Part shown: positions 1 through 8,762 of the stretch, in pieces
Layout of the letters: each line of letters opens with the position of its first letter
Numbering within the stretch: the first letter of the stretch is position 1
Assembly: GCA_913051785.1 (NCBI GenBank)
Contig: CAJXCK010000004.1
Location: 1 to 50,187, forward strand
Source: an uncultured Gammaproteobacteria bacterium
GTDB lineage: Bacteria; Pseudomonadota; Gammaproteobacteria; Pseudomonadales; Azotimanducaceae
Length of the DNA: 50,187 bases
Direction: 5' to 3'
Made by a program: the position numbers and the translations under genes
The notes under the pieces: generated by a model
What the model was told of the DNA's origin: nothing
The model's input: only the letters and a program-made list of their open reading frames with translations
Database searches by the model: none

Positions 1-360
1 AGAGGAAAAAAGACTGCTACGGCGCAAAGCAAATCCCTGAAAAGAAAAAAACAAGAACTTCTACAAGCCATCCAATCAGGGAACTCGGATACAGCTAGAA
101 AAGCTCTTTATACTTGGTTGCGAAAAAATCCAGACGAAGACGTGCTCATACTAGTTGAGAGATTTGCTCAACAAAATGAAGACCGACGGAAATTAACTGC
201 TTTGCTTGATTCAGCCTCGTTTTCTCAAGAGCAACGCTCTCTCAGCGCAGAAGACAAACTCTTCGCAATCAATGTCATTGAAAAGGCCTCCGCCGAGCGG
301 ATCATCGAGAAAAGAACCAGTACTCTGCCTCCGCTTTATCCGACAATGACTTCAAGCTAG
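1..360 (+). CDS. 3' end of a BatD-like protein (partial)
   Basis: The reading frame is open from the first base of the window and ends at TAG 358-360, so only the last 119 residues are present and the true start lies upstream. A TTG at 118 is internal and probably not a start. The segment begins with a basic linker and continues into a helical domain with A-R-K-A-L-Y-T-W-L and ends near T-L-P-P-L-Y-P. This resembles the C-terminal cytoplasmic domain of BatD/aerotolerance-type proteins, which often end in a similar Pro-Leu-rich tail. BatD works with MoxR ATPase and VWA-domain BatA/BatB proteins, which would lie upstream and cannot be seen. The family call rests on pattern only; the open frame itself is certain. 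The gene is convergent with pepN, 30 bases away. Confidence 0.5.
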   Translation, partial: RGKKTATAQSKSLKRKKQELLQAIQSGNSDTARKALYTWLRKNPDEDVLILVERFAQQNEDRRKLTALLDSASFSQEQRSLSAEDKLFAINVIEKASAERIIEKRTSTLPPLYPTMTSS

Positions 361-390
361 CAAGCCTCCACACCATCTTCTAAAAGCGAA

Positions 391-3045
391 TCAAAGACTT
401 TTACTGACGATTTCATACAAATCTTTTGATATCTCTTTAGTCTCAGAGAGTCGCTTCAACTCTCGTCGCATTAAATTCGACCTCCCCTCGTCAAATTTAG
501 TCCAGCGAGTTAGGGGTGAGCAAAGCCTCGAGGCAATTTGCGGGTTAATAGAATCTAATTTTTCGACGGCTCGACCCAAAAATTCGTATCCCGAGCCATT
601 CTTATGATGGAAATTTCGTATATTGAGCATACCGAACGCCCCGTAGATAGATCTGGCCCGATTAGGATTTTTAACGTCGAAATCACTGTGTGACTCTAAC
701 TCGATAATTTCTTCAATCGAGTAATTAGGACTCTGAGCTTGAATATTGAACCAAAGATCCAGTACTAGCGCATATCCTTTCCATTTAAAATAAAAATCGG
801 ACAGGATTTTTGTTCTAAATTCTCTGGGAATCCCTTTGAGGTGGCACACCAAAGCCAGAATATTGCGTCGGACTGTTAAATTATTAGATTTGCAATATCT
901 GGTATCGATCAGATCAACAGCATCACTTTCCTTGCCTTCGGCCAAAAGGCCTCTGATCAAATAACTGAAGGACAAGTTTGCCAGTGTTCTATCTGCAACG
1001 GCGTCCGCTTCGGCCGAAAAAGCCTTATCATTCTCATAGGTTTCGTAGACCTGCAGCCACGTATCTCGGTTATCGATTGCTAACTTTCGGAGGAGGTCAT
1101 CTCTCTGATTAAGCGTTCTGTCGAGGTCGATGTCACTTAACTGCTCGAGAAGGTACAACTCACTCGGAACAGAAAGCATATTTGCTCTCAAGAGTTTTTG
1201 TTCGGCGTTTTCTGCTTTCAGTGCCTCAATCGCTGTTTCCTGAACAACTTCACAAGGAGCTTCCTCTAACGCCGGATCATCGAACGCCGCCAACCACAGG
1301 GTCTGCATCGCATCCCAGCGCACGAAACCATCTTTATCATTTCGGGCTATAAATTGTGTCTCTTCCTTTTCTCTCTGATAATTGAGTTTCACGGGAGCAG
1401 AAAACGCTCTCAGAAAGCTAACAACGGGTTTTCTGTCAAAACTTGCAAATTCGATCTCGGTTGCGTCTTCTCGCAACTCTAGGAGGAGACTTCGGTTTTC
1501 GTCTCGAAGACTAGTATCCATTGAACAACGCAGTTCTGTTTTACTTAAGTCGAGCTCCTGTCCGCTTTCATCGAGTAGTCCCAAAACAATCGGTACATGG
1601 AACGGTAGCTTCTGCTCTTGGCCGGGTGTTGGTTTGCAGGACTGTTCGATTTGCAAGATGAGTTTGTTGTCTTCGAAGACCTCGGAAATCTCAAGAAGCG
1701 GGGTGCCAGCCTGCTCATACCAACGTCTAAACTGCACCAAATCGCGCCCGCCAATTTCCGCCATTGTCTCCCTAAAGTCATCTGTGGTGGCGGCTTTTCC
1801 ATCAAACCTATCAAAGTAAGCGTCCGTGGCCATTCTAAAGGTTTCTTGACCGAGTAACGTTTGATACATACGCACGACCTCAGCACCCTTTTCATAAATC
1901 GTTGTCGTGTAGAAATTTGAGATTTCCATGTACGAGCTGGGCATTACCGGGTGTGCCAACGGACTCGCATCTTCGGCAAACTGTATTGACCGTAGGAATC
2001 CGACGTCTTCTATGCGCTTCACCGATCTCGAGTGTGTATCCGCCGTGAACTCCGCATCTCTAAAAACAGTGAAGCCCTCCTTAAGGCTTAACTGAAACCA
2101 ATCCCGACAGGTGACCCTGTTTCCTGACCAATTATGGAAATACTCGTGGGCAACTACTGCCTCGACCCGTTGAAAGCCATCATCCGTGGCTGTATCCGGC
2201 GATGCGAGAACACAAGAGGTATTGAAGATATTCAATCCCTTATTTTCCATCGCCCCCATATTGAAGTCCTCTACGGCAACAATCATAAAGATGTCGAGAT
2301 CATACTCACGTCCGAAACGCTCTTCGTCCCACCTCATCGACCGTTTCAATGCATCCATCGCAAACTCACACTGATCAATATTATGAGGTTCTGAATATAT
2401 TTTTAGTTCGACTAAGCGACCATTCATCGTCAAGAATTCGTCTTCAAGAACCGCTAAATTTCCAGCAACAAGAGCGAACAAATAACTCGGTTTGGGGAAA
2501 GGGTCCTCCCAAACTGCTTTTCTTCTTCCCCCTTCCAGTATCTCTTCTGCTATGAGATTGCCGTTTGACAATAGTGTTGGATATTCATTGTTGTCAGCGA
2601 CAATAGTGGTCGTAAATTTCGATAACACATCAGGCCGATCTTGATAAAAAGTAATGTTTCGAAATCCTTCTGCTTCGCACTGAGTGCAGTACATACCACT
2701 GGACTTATAGAGCCCCTCCAAGGAGGTGTTTTTCTCTGGACAAATTGATGTTTCAATTTCGATGATGCTTTCTTCCGATAGGCCAGAAATCCTTATTCCT
2801 TCCTCAGACAACTCATACTCATTGCCCAGCAAAACACGCCCATCGAGCGTGACTGATCTTAAGTCAGCCTGATTACCCGATAAGAAAATTTCTGAATCGC
2901 CAGCCTTAGTTCTCTCCACCTTCAACGAAGAATAAACTCGGGTCTCTCCCGCCTTGATATCGAAGACTAAATCAGTCTCGCGAGTCATATAGCTGGGGGC
3001 CTCGTAATCAGCTAAACGAATGGTCTTCGGTTGTCCTTCTTTCAC
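391..3045 (-). CDS. pepN: Aminopeptidase N (M1 zinc metallopeptidase)
   Basis: PepN removes N-terminal amino acids from peptides in the cytoplasm and is a main enzyme of peptide turnover. The 884 residues match the usual 870-890 of proteobacterial PepN. The exopeptidase motif G-A-M-E-N is at 264-268. The zinc site is H300-E-Y-F-H304 with E323 as third ligand, the expected HExxH-x18-E spacing. After the catalytic domain come the Ig-like domain and the long helical C-terminal domain typical of the Escherichia coli-type enzyme. There is no signal peptide. The gene stands alone, is divergent from xdhC across 152 AT-rich bases, and is convergent with the partial gene at the window start. No oddities seen. 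Confidence 0.97.
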   Translation of the reverse strand: MKEGQPKTIRLADYEAPSYMTRETDLVFDIKAGETRVYSSLKVERTKAGDSEIFLSGNQADLRSVTLDGRVLLGNEYELSEEGIRISGLSEESIIEIETSICPEKNTSLEGLYKSSGMYCTQCEAEGFRNITFYQDRPDVLSKFTTTIVADNNEYPTLLSNGNLIAEEILEGGRRKAVWEDPFPKPSYLFALVAGNLAVLEDEFLTMNGRLVELKIYSEPHNIDQCEFAMDALKRSMRWDEERFGREYDLDIFMIVAVEDFNMGAMENKGLNIFNTSCVLASPDTATDDGFQRVEAVVAHEYFHNWSGNRVTCRDWFQLSLKEGFTVFRDAEFTADTHSRSVKRIEDVGFLRSIQFAEDASPLAHPVMPSSYMEISNFYTTTIYEKGAEVVRMYQTLLGQETFRMATDAYFDRFDGKAATTDDFRETMAEIGGRDLVQFRRWYEQAGTPLLEISEVFEDNKLILQIEQSCKPTPGQEQKLPFHVPIVLGLLDESGQELDLSKTELRCSMDTSLRDENRSLLLELREDATEIEFASFDRKPVVSFLRAFSAPVKLNYQREKEETQFIARNDKDGFVRWDAMQTLWLAAFDDPALEEAPCEVVQETAIEALKAENAEQKLLRANMLSVPSELYLLEQLSDIDLDRTLNQRDDLLRKLAIDNRDTWLQVYETYENDKAFSAEADAVADRTLANLSFSYLIRGLLAEGKESDAVDLIDTRYCKSNNLTVRRNILALVCHLKGIPREFRTKILSDFYFKWKGYALVLDLWFNIQAQSPNYSIEEIIELESHSDFDVKNPNRARSIYGAFGMLNIRNFHHKNGSGYEFLGRAVEKLDSINPQIASRLCSPLTRWTKFDEGRSNLMRRELKRLSETKEISKDLYEIVSKSL

Positions 3046-3197
3046 AAAATCACCCTTAAAATTTTAATTTTACGAATTCTTATTCAGCGCCGACTGATTA
3101 TCCATATAAGAGACACCAGATTGAATAGGTTGAGGCTAAAACACCTTTGCTTCGAAAATGAAGTAACATATTAGTGTACTAGTTTAAAACAACGAAA

Positions 3198-4205
3198 ATG
3201 GAAGCACTTAACAAAGAAGTCTTGAAGACCCTCGATCTATGGCTTTCCGATAATAAAAAGTGCTGGCTTGCCACCGTTGTGAAAACGTGGGGCTCGTCAC
3301 CTAGACCCGAGGGATCTCTTTTTGCCTGTACATCGGAAAAAGAAACAGTTGGATCGTTATCTGGCGGATGCGTGGAAGAGGACCTTATTGAAAAACTGAT
3401 CGAAAGATCAATTGCTTCCAAAGGGCCCGACTTTCACCGCTATGGCGAGACTTTAGAAGAAGCAGAGAAGTTTAATCTCCCCTGTGGCGGTAGCCTGGAT
3501 ATTGTCATCGAACCACTTGAGAATTCGAAGACCGAACTTATAGAAATAAATCAAATTCTGGACCGTCTGAACAAACGGAGCTGGGTTACCAGGCATGTAG
3601 AGCTTAAAAGAGGCAGGAGAACGATAAATCACAGTGAGATTCCTCAAACCCTACGTTGGGATGAGGAAAGCATGACGATGGAGCATACGATCGGTCCTAT
3701 GAATCAACTCTTCATAATAGGAGCAGGAGCAGTAAGTGTTTATGTGGCAGAGATCGCTAAAATGCTCGATTACGGAGTGATCCTCTGTGATCCACGCGAG
3801 GACGTATTGAACAGCCTGAAAATAGAAGGAGTCCTCAAAGTCTGCGAAATGCCCGATGATGCTATAGAGAAATATGTGAAAGACGAAGCCTGTGCAGTCG
3901 TAGCGTTAACCCATGACCCCAGAATAGACGATATGGGATTAATTGAGGCCTTTAACACCCCAGCCTTCTACATAGGTGCTATGGGCTCAGAGAGAACTTC
4001 CACAAAACGCAGAGACCGGCTGATTGAATTAGGCGTGGCGCAAGAGTCTATCGAGAGACTCCATGCCCCGATTGGAATCTCTATCAGCAGCAAAACACCT
4101 GCCGAGATTGCTGTCTCCGTCATGGCCGAAATCACTTATGAACGCGGGCTCTCAGCGAAAAAATCAGCGCCACCCGATGCCACTAAAATAGCAGCTTACT
4201 CATAG
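3198..4205 (+). CDS. XdhC/CoxI family molybdenum cofactor chaperone
   Basis: XdhC-type proteins bind molybdenum cofactor, help add the terminal sulfido ligand and deliver it to xanthine dehydrogenase or CO-dehydrogenase-like enzymes. The 335 residues hold the N-terminal XdhC/CoxI domain (about 10-110) with the conserved G-S-L-S-G-G-C-V-E-E at 52-61, then a C-terminal Rossmann domain starting with L-F-I-I-G-A-G-A-V at about 171. ATG is at 3198. The MocA-like nucleotidyltransferase follows 14 bases later on the same strand, a pairing known from molybdenum hydroxylase clusters. No molybdenum hydroxylase gene lies in the window, so the client enzyme must be elsewhere. The family is secure; the client is unknown. 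Confidence 0.88.
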   Translation: MEALNKEVLKTLDLWLSDNKKCWLATVVKTWGSSPRPEGSLFACTSEKETVGSLSGGCVEEDLIEKLIERSIASKGPDFHRYGETLEEAEKFNLPCGGSLDIVIEPLENSKTELIEINQILDRLNKRSWVTRHVELKRGRRTINHSEIPQTLRWDEESMTMEHTIGPMNQLFIIGAGAVSVYVAEIAKMLDYGVILCDPREDVLNSLKIEGVLKVCEMPDDAIEKYVKDEACAVVALTHDPRIDDMGLIEAFNTPAFYIGAMGSERTSTKRRDRLIELGVAQESIERLHAPIGISISSKTPAEIAVSVMAEITYERGLSAKKSAPPDATKIAAYS

Positions 4206-4219
4206 ATTGATATTTCATT

Positions 4220-4837
4220 GTGGATGTTGGAGTGGTTTTAGCCGGAGCTGGTTTTTCGAAGCGCTTCGGTAAAGATAAGAGAATTACAGAGCTCGGGGGA
4301 AACACTCTAGCCGGTAGAACAATCAACCTATACCAAATGACTTTCGAGCGTTTGAGAATTGTTATTAGGCCAGACGATGACCTCGAAAAACTAGCACCTG
4401 GGTTTCGCGCTCGCGAGCAGGACGAAGTCATTCGGTTCGAAATGGCCGAGCTTGGGATGGGTCATACTATCGCTCGTGGATTCTCGAGCTTGGGTTGGGA
4501 CTTCGGGTTTCTCGGATTTCTGGATATGCCTTTCGTTCAACAGGGCACTTTGGATGAGCTAGTTCGAGTTGCTATGGCGGAAAAACCGAAGATTTTGCGA
4601 CCTATCTTAACGCCGGAATTGAAGACCATTTCAGAAGCTGAAAACCGCCCGGCAGCCGGACATCCGGTTGGATTCTCGAAGGATCTTTTTCCTCTTCTTA
4701 GTTCCATCCAGGGCGACGTTGGGGCGAAAGCGATAATGTACAGCCACGCGAAAGACGTCAAAAATGTCTCGTTCGATGACTACGGGATCGTTATGGACAT
4801 AGATCGTCCCCAGGATTTGGTTTACTCACAAAATTAG
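4220..4837 (+). CDS. MobA/MocA-like nucleotidyltransferase
   Basis: This is a 205-residue NTP-transferase-like protein of the family that adds GMP or CMP to molybdopterin (MobA/MocA). The N-terminal nucleotide-binding segment is V-V-L-A-G-A-G-F-S-K-R-F-G, a variant of the family's LAAGxSxRxG. Later segments have the expected F-L-D-M-P-F (about 107-112, metal-binding Asp) and A-G-H-P-V-G-F. The start is GTG at 4220 with only a weak ribosome binding site, 14 bases after xdhC, so translation is probably coupled. With XdhC as neighbour, cytosine dinucleotide transfer for a xanthine-dehydrogenase-type enzyme is the likeliest role, but GMP transfer is not excluded. Its stop overlaps the convergent NAD kinase stop by four bases. 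Confidence 0.8.
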   Translation: MDVGVVLAGAGFSKRFGKDKRITELGGNTLAGRTINLYQMTFERLRIVIRPDDDLEKLAPGFRAREQDEVIRFEMAELGMGHTIARGFSSLGWDFGFLGFLDMPFVQQGTLDELVRVAMAEKPKILRPILTPELKTISEAENRPAAGHPVGFSKDLFPLLSSIQGDVGAKAIMYSHAKDVKNVSFDDYGIVMDIDRPQDLVYSQN

Positions 4838-5730
4838 CTCTTCTTCGAGCGATCCCCAAGACGACTGCCCCAATCCAACTTGCTTCTGCACGCTTCATAA
4901 AAATTGTGCTCCCTCGGATATAAAAGCCTCAGCGGTGCAGCTAACCTTTGGACTATGAGCTCATCACCTGATTCAAGAGGCACGTGCACCTGCGAATCAC
5001 AACTAACCTGTGGCTCGTCGTCCACACTTTCCAAAAGCTTGACTCTGAGGGTCTTGTCACTGGGCACAACCAGAGGCCTAGATGTCAAGGTATGAGGGAA
5101 CATCGGAACGATTACAAGAGCGTCGAGGGACGGGTGCATGATTGGGCCTCCTGCCGATAGAGAGTAGGCCGTCGACCCCGTCGGAGTAGCGATAATCAAT
5201 CCGTCTGATTTTTGGTTATAGACATAAGCATCGTCTATCCAAAGTTCAAACTCTAACATGCGAGCAGATCGACCAGTATCCAGCACAACATCGTTTAGGG
5301 CGGTCTGGCATTCAACCGCTTCCCCTCCTCTCACAACTTCAGCCTGGATTAAAAAATGCTCTTCTACCAAATAACCGCCTGCGAGTATCTCGGTAAATTT
5401 TTCTTCTATCTGATCGGGAGAAATAGCGGCTAAAAATCCTAAACCGCCCCTGTTTACCCCTACCACTGGTGTTGAATCGGCGGAAAGTGCCCTCCCGTAA
5501 CCTAAGATACTCCCGTCACCGCCGACAACGACAACCAAATCCATTTCTCCAAGCTCTCTGGTAGATAGTCTCTCAGTGGTTAGATCTGGGAATAGAACGG
5601 CAGTTGGGTCATCCAGATAAACCGAGACCCCATTAGAGGAGAGATGCTTTGACACTGAGACAATGCTGTCCTTGATTATCGTGCTGCTCCGGCTCGCCAC
5701 GACAGCAACTTTTGAAAAAAACCCACTCAA
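4834..5730 (-). CDS. nadK: NAD kinase
   Basis: NadK phosphorylates NAD to NADP using ATP or polyphosphate in the cytoplasm and is normally essential. The 298 residues match the bacterial family. The catalytic G-G-D-G-S is at 70-74, followed by G-V-N-R-G-G-L-G-F-L (91-100), the substrate motif L-N-D-V-V-L, and the Gly/Thr-rich A-T-P-T-G-S-T-A-Y-S-L-S-A-G-G-P. No ATG is available near the start. The frame begins with TTG at 5730, preceded by a purine-rich AGAGGCGAG about 8-10 bases upstream, so a TTG start is plausible. It may share a transcript with the FrnE-type gene, whose stop lies 47 bases upstream. Confidence 0.96.
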   Translation of the reverse strand: MSGFFSKVAVVASRSSTIIKDSIVSVSKHLSSNGVSVYLDDPTAVLFPDLTTERLSTRELGEMDLVVVVGGDGSILGYGRALSADSTPVVGVNRGGLGFLAAISPDQIEEKFTEILAGGYLVEEHFLIQAEVVRGGEAVECQTALNDVVLDTGRSARMLEFELWIDDAYVYNQKSDGLIIATPTGSTAYSLSAGGPIMHPSLDALVIVPMFPHTLTSRPLVVPSDKTLRVKLLESVDDEPQVSCDSQVHVPLESGDELIVQRLAAPLRLLYPREHNFYEACRSKLDWGSRLGDRSKKS

Positions 5731-5777
5731 CTTATTTCTCGCCTCTAGACCTATTAACTTCCTATCTTGCTGGGATT

Positions 5778-6413
5778 TTAGGCTACTTTCTCCAGAACTC
5801 TACGCAAAATTTGAGATAAAGTTTCCGCGCTTTGTGTGCCCGGAATCACGTAACGATTGTCAAGTAAAAAGCCAGGCACCCCAGAAATACCAAAATCCTC
5901 GGCTCGCTCTCGTTGGTTCACCAACTCCTTTTTGTGAACTGGGGATTCTATTGCCCCACTGACATCCTCTGCAGTCAAACCAATACTAGTTGCAATATCT
6001 ATCAGCAACTGATCCTCCCTGAGATCTAGGCCTGAACAGAAGTAAGCCTCAAAAAAAAGATCGACAAGTTCGTTTGCCCGGTCGATCTCACGCGCTCGCT
6101 CTATGAGCAAATGAACGTTTTTTGTGTTTGGGACATAGCGGATCTTTTCATAATTGAACCCAATTCCCTCTTCACTCGCTTCTTGAAATAAGTATTCAGG
6201 CACCCCAGCTGAATCATGGTCGTCACCATGACGGTTTTTCGTAGCTTGCGGACGTTCCCGGCCTTCCTTGGGAAACCTTGGAGATAATTGGTAAGGTCTG
6301 TGGATGATCTCTATGCCGTCTAGCTTTTCATCGTGAATGACTCTTCTTATCCGCTTACTGCCGATAAAACACCAGGGACAGATTACGTCTGAGAAGATCT
6401 CTATCTTTAACAT
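5778..6413 (-). CDS. FrnE-type DsbA family thioredoxin-fold protein
   Basis: This 211-residue cytoplasmic DsbA-like protein has the redox motif C12-P-W-C15 directly after the first beta strand (K-I-E-I-F-S-D-V-I). It has the inserted helical domain and the cis-proline segment G-I-S-G-V-P-G-F-L-L-D near 173-183. There is no signal peptide, which separates it from periplasmic DsbA. FrnE-type proteins act as disulfide oxidoreductases or isomerases and are linked to oxidative stress in some bacteria; 2-hydroxychromene-2-carboxylate isomerases share the fold but normally lack CxxC. It lies upstream of nadK on the same strand. The family is firm; the substrate is not known. Confidence 0.87.
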   Translation of the reverse strand: MLKIEIFSDVICPWCFIGSKRIRRVIHDEKLDGIEIIHRPYQLSPRFPKEGRERPQATKNRHGDDHDSAGVPEYLFQEASEEGIGFNYEKIRYVPNTKNVHLLIERAREIDRANELVDLFFEAYFCSGLDLREDQLLIDIATSIGLTAEDVSGAIESPVHKKELVNQRERAEDFGISGVPGFLLDNRYVIPGTQSAETLSQILRRVLEKVA

Positions 6414-6535
6414 TCAAACACGTCGCAATTCCTAAGTCGCAGCCTAGCATAAGATGTTTGCTGGAAATTTTTTCCTGTTCAAAAGTTTCTATAAGTTCCC
6501 TATGCTTGAGTTAAAGCCGACAGTTCGTTTTCGAT

Positions 6536-6814
6536 ATGCTTACAAAAGGCCTTTTGGGCGTCCTTTCGATCATATTCTTTATCACAGGTGTGGTAGCTAT
6601 CTTCCTGCCCTTCTCGCCGAGCATAGTTTTCTTTGCAATTTCTGCTTTCTGCCTTTTGAAAGTGTCTCCCAAACTTGAGAATCAACTGAGAGGTTATCCT
6701 CGTCTATACTCACTGATATCAGAGATTCGCAACAGCAGAGTCATTCCTTGGAGAAAAAGGCTGAATTACCTCGCTAAAGTACTCAAGCGAGTTCTCGATG
6801 AAAAAAATGCGTGA
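6536..6814 (+). CDS. DUF454 (YbaN-like) small membrane protein
   Basis: A 92-residue protein with two hydrophobic segments (about 4-24 and 27-45) followed by a basic C-terminal tail. The pattern G-L-L-G-V-L ... P-F-S-P-S-I-V-F-F-A-I-S-A-F-C then S-P-K-L-E and a Y-P-R-L-Y ... I-P-W-R-K-R region matches DUF454 inner-membrane proteins such as YbaN, whose function is unknown. ATG is at 6536. The downstream sugar kinase starts at 6798 inside this gene (17-base overlap), so the two are probably co-translated. The upstream 122 bases separate it from the divergent FrnE-type gene. Confidence 0.68.
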   Translation: MLTKGLLGVLSIIFFITGVVAIFLPFSPSIVFFAISAFCLLKVSPKLENQLRGYPRLYSLISEIRNSRVIPWRKRLNYLAKVLKRVLDEKNA

Positions 6815-7691
6815 CCAGCCTGAAAAAATAGCCGTACTGGGGTCCATCGCATATGACCAAATTTCCTCTACTCGCGGCATAGGGAAAATTGATACTAAAA
6901 ATTCATTGAACCTAAAGATAAATGCGCCAATCAACAGATTTGGTGGATGCGGCGCAAACGTAGCCATCGGACTTTCCTCTTTCGGCATAGCTTCGACTCT
7001 CTTAAGCATATCTGGGAAGCAAGACGATACACCATACTTGGAGCGTCTCGGATCAAAGGGAGTACCCTTGGATGGAATTATTCGCGTGCGAGGAAAGACA
7101 TCTCGTGGCTTTGTGGTAACTGATTCGCGGGGCGAGCAATTCACCGCGTTCTATCCGGGACCCACGATTAGAGCCAAAACATGGGAACGACATCTCTTAT
7201 CTTTGCAAGAAATATTAAAAAACGTTGAAATCCTGATTTGCGCCCCTTTCCCGCATACTCTTACAAAAATCACGCTCGCTCATTTCAAAAAGCTTAAAAG
7301 ACGCCCCCTTATAATCTGGAATCCGGGACAATATTTAGACCAACTATCTCAAAAAGAGATTGCTGAGTTATCGGATTCCTGGGATTGGTTTATCGGCAAT
7401 GCTTACGAGGCAAAATTCATGAGTCGTGAAATATCAGAGATAAAAACGATCATCATTACGGATGGAGAAAAGCCCATAACAGTCAGGGTTGGAGGCGCTA
7501 CAAGCCGATACTCTTCTAGTTTCAAGGGAGAGATAAAAGACCCCACTGGTTGCGGGGACGCGTTCAACGCTGGACTAATTCAATCCCTGGTTAAATTACC
7601 GATGAGGAAAAGAGTTATTAGCCAGAAGCATATCAATCAGGGAATCAAAGCCGCTCAGAATTGTATAACCCGCCTCGGTGCGCAACTCTAA
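6798..7691 (+). CDS. PfkB family carbohydrate/nucleoside kinase
   Basis: A ribokinase-fold kinase of 297 residues that transfers phosphate from ATP to a sugar or nucleoside hydroxyl. The N-terminal part has the substrate-binding G-G-C-G-A-N-V-A (49-56) after a first strand containing G-S-I-A-Y-D. The C-terminal PfkB signature is D248-P-T-G-C-G-D254-A-F-N-A-G, with D254 as the expected catalytic base and G251-G253 forming the anion hole. The overall pattern is closest to adenosine-kinase-like or ribokinase-like members; the exact substrate cannot be read. The start ATG at 6798 overlaps the DUF454 gene; an in-frame ATG at 6807 is also possible. Confidence 0.86.
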   Translation: MKKMRDQPEKIAVLGSIAYDQISSTRGIGKIDTKNSLNLKINAPINRFGGCGANVAIGLSSFGIASTLLSISGKQDDTPYLERLGSKGVPLDGIIRVRGKTSRGFVVTDSRGEQFTAFYPGPTIRAKTWERHLLSLQEILKNVEILICAPFPHTLTKITLAHFKKLKRRPLIIWNPGQYLDQLSQKEIAELSDSWDWFIGNAYEAKFMSREISEIKTIIITDGEKPITVRVGGATSRYSSSFKGEIKDPTGCGDAFNAGLIQSLVKLPMRKRVISQKHINQGIKAAQNCITRLGAQL

Positions 7692-7715
7692 GCCGAGAAA
7701 CTCGAGACGCTAACA

Positions 7716-8762
7716 ATGACCAAAACTTCACTGGCACAGAATGAAAATAGAGAAAGGATGGCCGAGCACTGGAGCAGTGACCTGTCCAGGAAGCAGCTTG
7801 GATTCTGGCCTACGCCGCTAGAATCTCTAGATCGATTAAGTAGCGAACTTAACGGGCCCAGGATTTGGATCAAACGGGATGACTGCTCGGGACTAGCTAC
7901 CGGTGGTAATAAGACAAGAAAGCTCGAATTCCTCCTAGCAGACGCGATAGCAAAAAATGCAGAGGTAATTATCACCTATGGAGCCGTACAATCTAATCAC
8001 GCAAGGCAAACCGCGGCGGCCTGCGCTAAATTCGGAATCGATTGCCACCTGCTATTAACTGAGAGAGTTAGAAACTCCACTACCAACTATCGAGCCAATG
8101 GCAACATCCTCCTAGATGAACTTTTGGGCGCAAATTTAACGATTGTCCCACTAGATGAGCTGGGAAAGAGTCGAGAAGAAACAATCGAGCTCCTCAATAA
8201 AGAAGGCAAAATCTTCTATGAAATCCCACCTGGAGGATCGAGTCCAATCGGGGCCATGGGCTATGCCCACGCATTTCAAGAAATTACAGATCAGGCCAAT
8301 TTTTGTGTAACCGATATTGTGCATGCGTCTGCTAGCGCGGCAACGCAAGCGGGCTTGATATTTGGTACAGAGCTTCTAGAACACAACGCAAAAATTCTCG
8401 GTGCAAATGTCTTCCACGAGAACCCTTCATCCCTAAAATCTCGTATTTCGGACATTCTTGAAAAAATGCGAGAACTGTTCCCCTCTAAAAACCGACCTCT
8501 GGATCAGGATAGTATTTTGGTCAATCACGCCTATTTCGGCGAGGGCTATGGCATGCCCAACAAAGAAACATTCGATGCAATTCGGCTCTTTGCGAGCTTG
8601 GAGGGGATTTTGCTGGACCCCGTTTACTCGGGCAAAGCCGCCGCCTGCCTCATCGACCAAATCAATATTGGCTCCTTCGATGAGTCGAGCGATGTCGTTT
8701 TCTTACACACTGGGGGCCAGGCAAGTCTCAGCGCCTATCAGGACGACTTCAAGACTAACTGA
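7716..8762 (+). CDS. D-cysteine desulfhydrase / ACC deaminase-like PLP enzyme
   Basis: A fold-type II PLP enzyme of 348 residues. The PLP lysine is K66 in G-G-N-K-T-R-K-L-E-F, and the nucleophile-loop motif Q-S93-N-H-A-R follows Y-G-A-V at 88-91. Family members either open the ring of 1-aminocyclopropane-1-carboxylate or eliminate sulfide from D-cysteine to give pyruvate and ammonia. In true ACC deaminases the segment D-P-V-Y is followed by Glu; here it reads D-P-V-Y-S305-G-K. D-cysteine desulfhydrases have Thr or Ser there, so desulfhydrase or a related D-amino-acid activity is more likely. ATG at 7716 lies 24 bases after the kinase stop. The gene end overlaps the convergent SDR by eight bases. 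Confidence 0.85.
   Translation: MTKTSLAQNENRERMAEHWSSDLSRKQLGFWPTPLESLDRLSSELNGPRIWIKRDDCSGLATGGNKTRKLEFLLADAIAKNAEVIITYGAVQSNHARQTAAACAKFGIDCHLLLTERVRNSTTNYRANGNILLDELLGANLTIVPLDELGKSREETIELLNKEGKIFYEIPPGGSSPIGAMGYAHAFQEITDQANFCVTDIVHASASAATQAGLIFGTELLEHNAKILGANVFHENPSSLKSRISDILEKMRELFPSKNRPLDQDSILVNHAYFGEGYGMPNKETFDAIRLFASLEGILLDPVYSGKAAACLIDQINIGSFDESSDVVFLHTGGQASLSAYQDDFKTN

Noticed and set aside
1382-1819. 145-codon plus-strand open frame inside pepN
   Set aside because: It lies antisense to a fully conserved part of aminopeptidase N and its translation is Ser/Arg-rich without any family pattern; a shadow frame.
3140-3180. Promoter TTGCTT-N16-TATTAG before xdhC
   Set aside because: Both hexamers are poor matches to consensus, so this is not better than chance in an AT-rich gap.
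6461-6480. Short palindrome GGAAA-TTT-TTTCC upstream of the DUF454 gene
   Set aside because: Only five base pairs and AT-rich; such repeats are expected by chance in this composition and no promoter elements flank it clearly.
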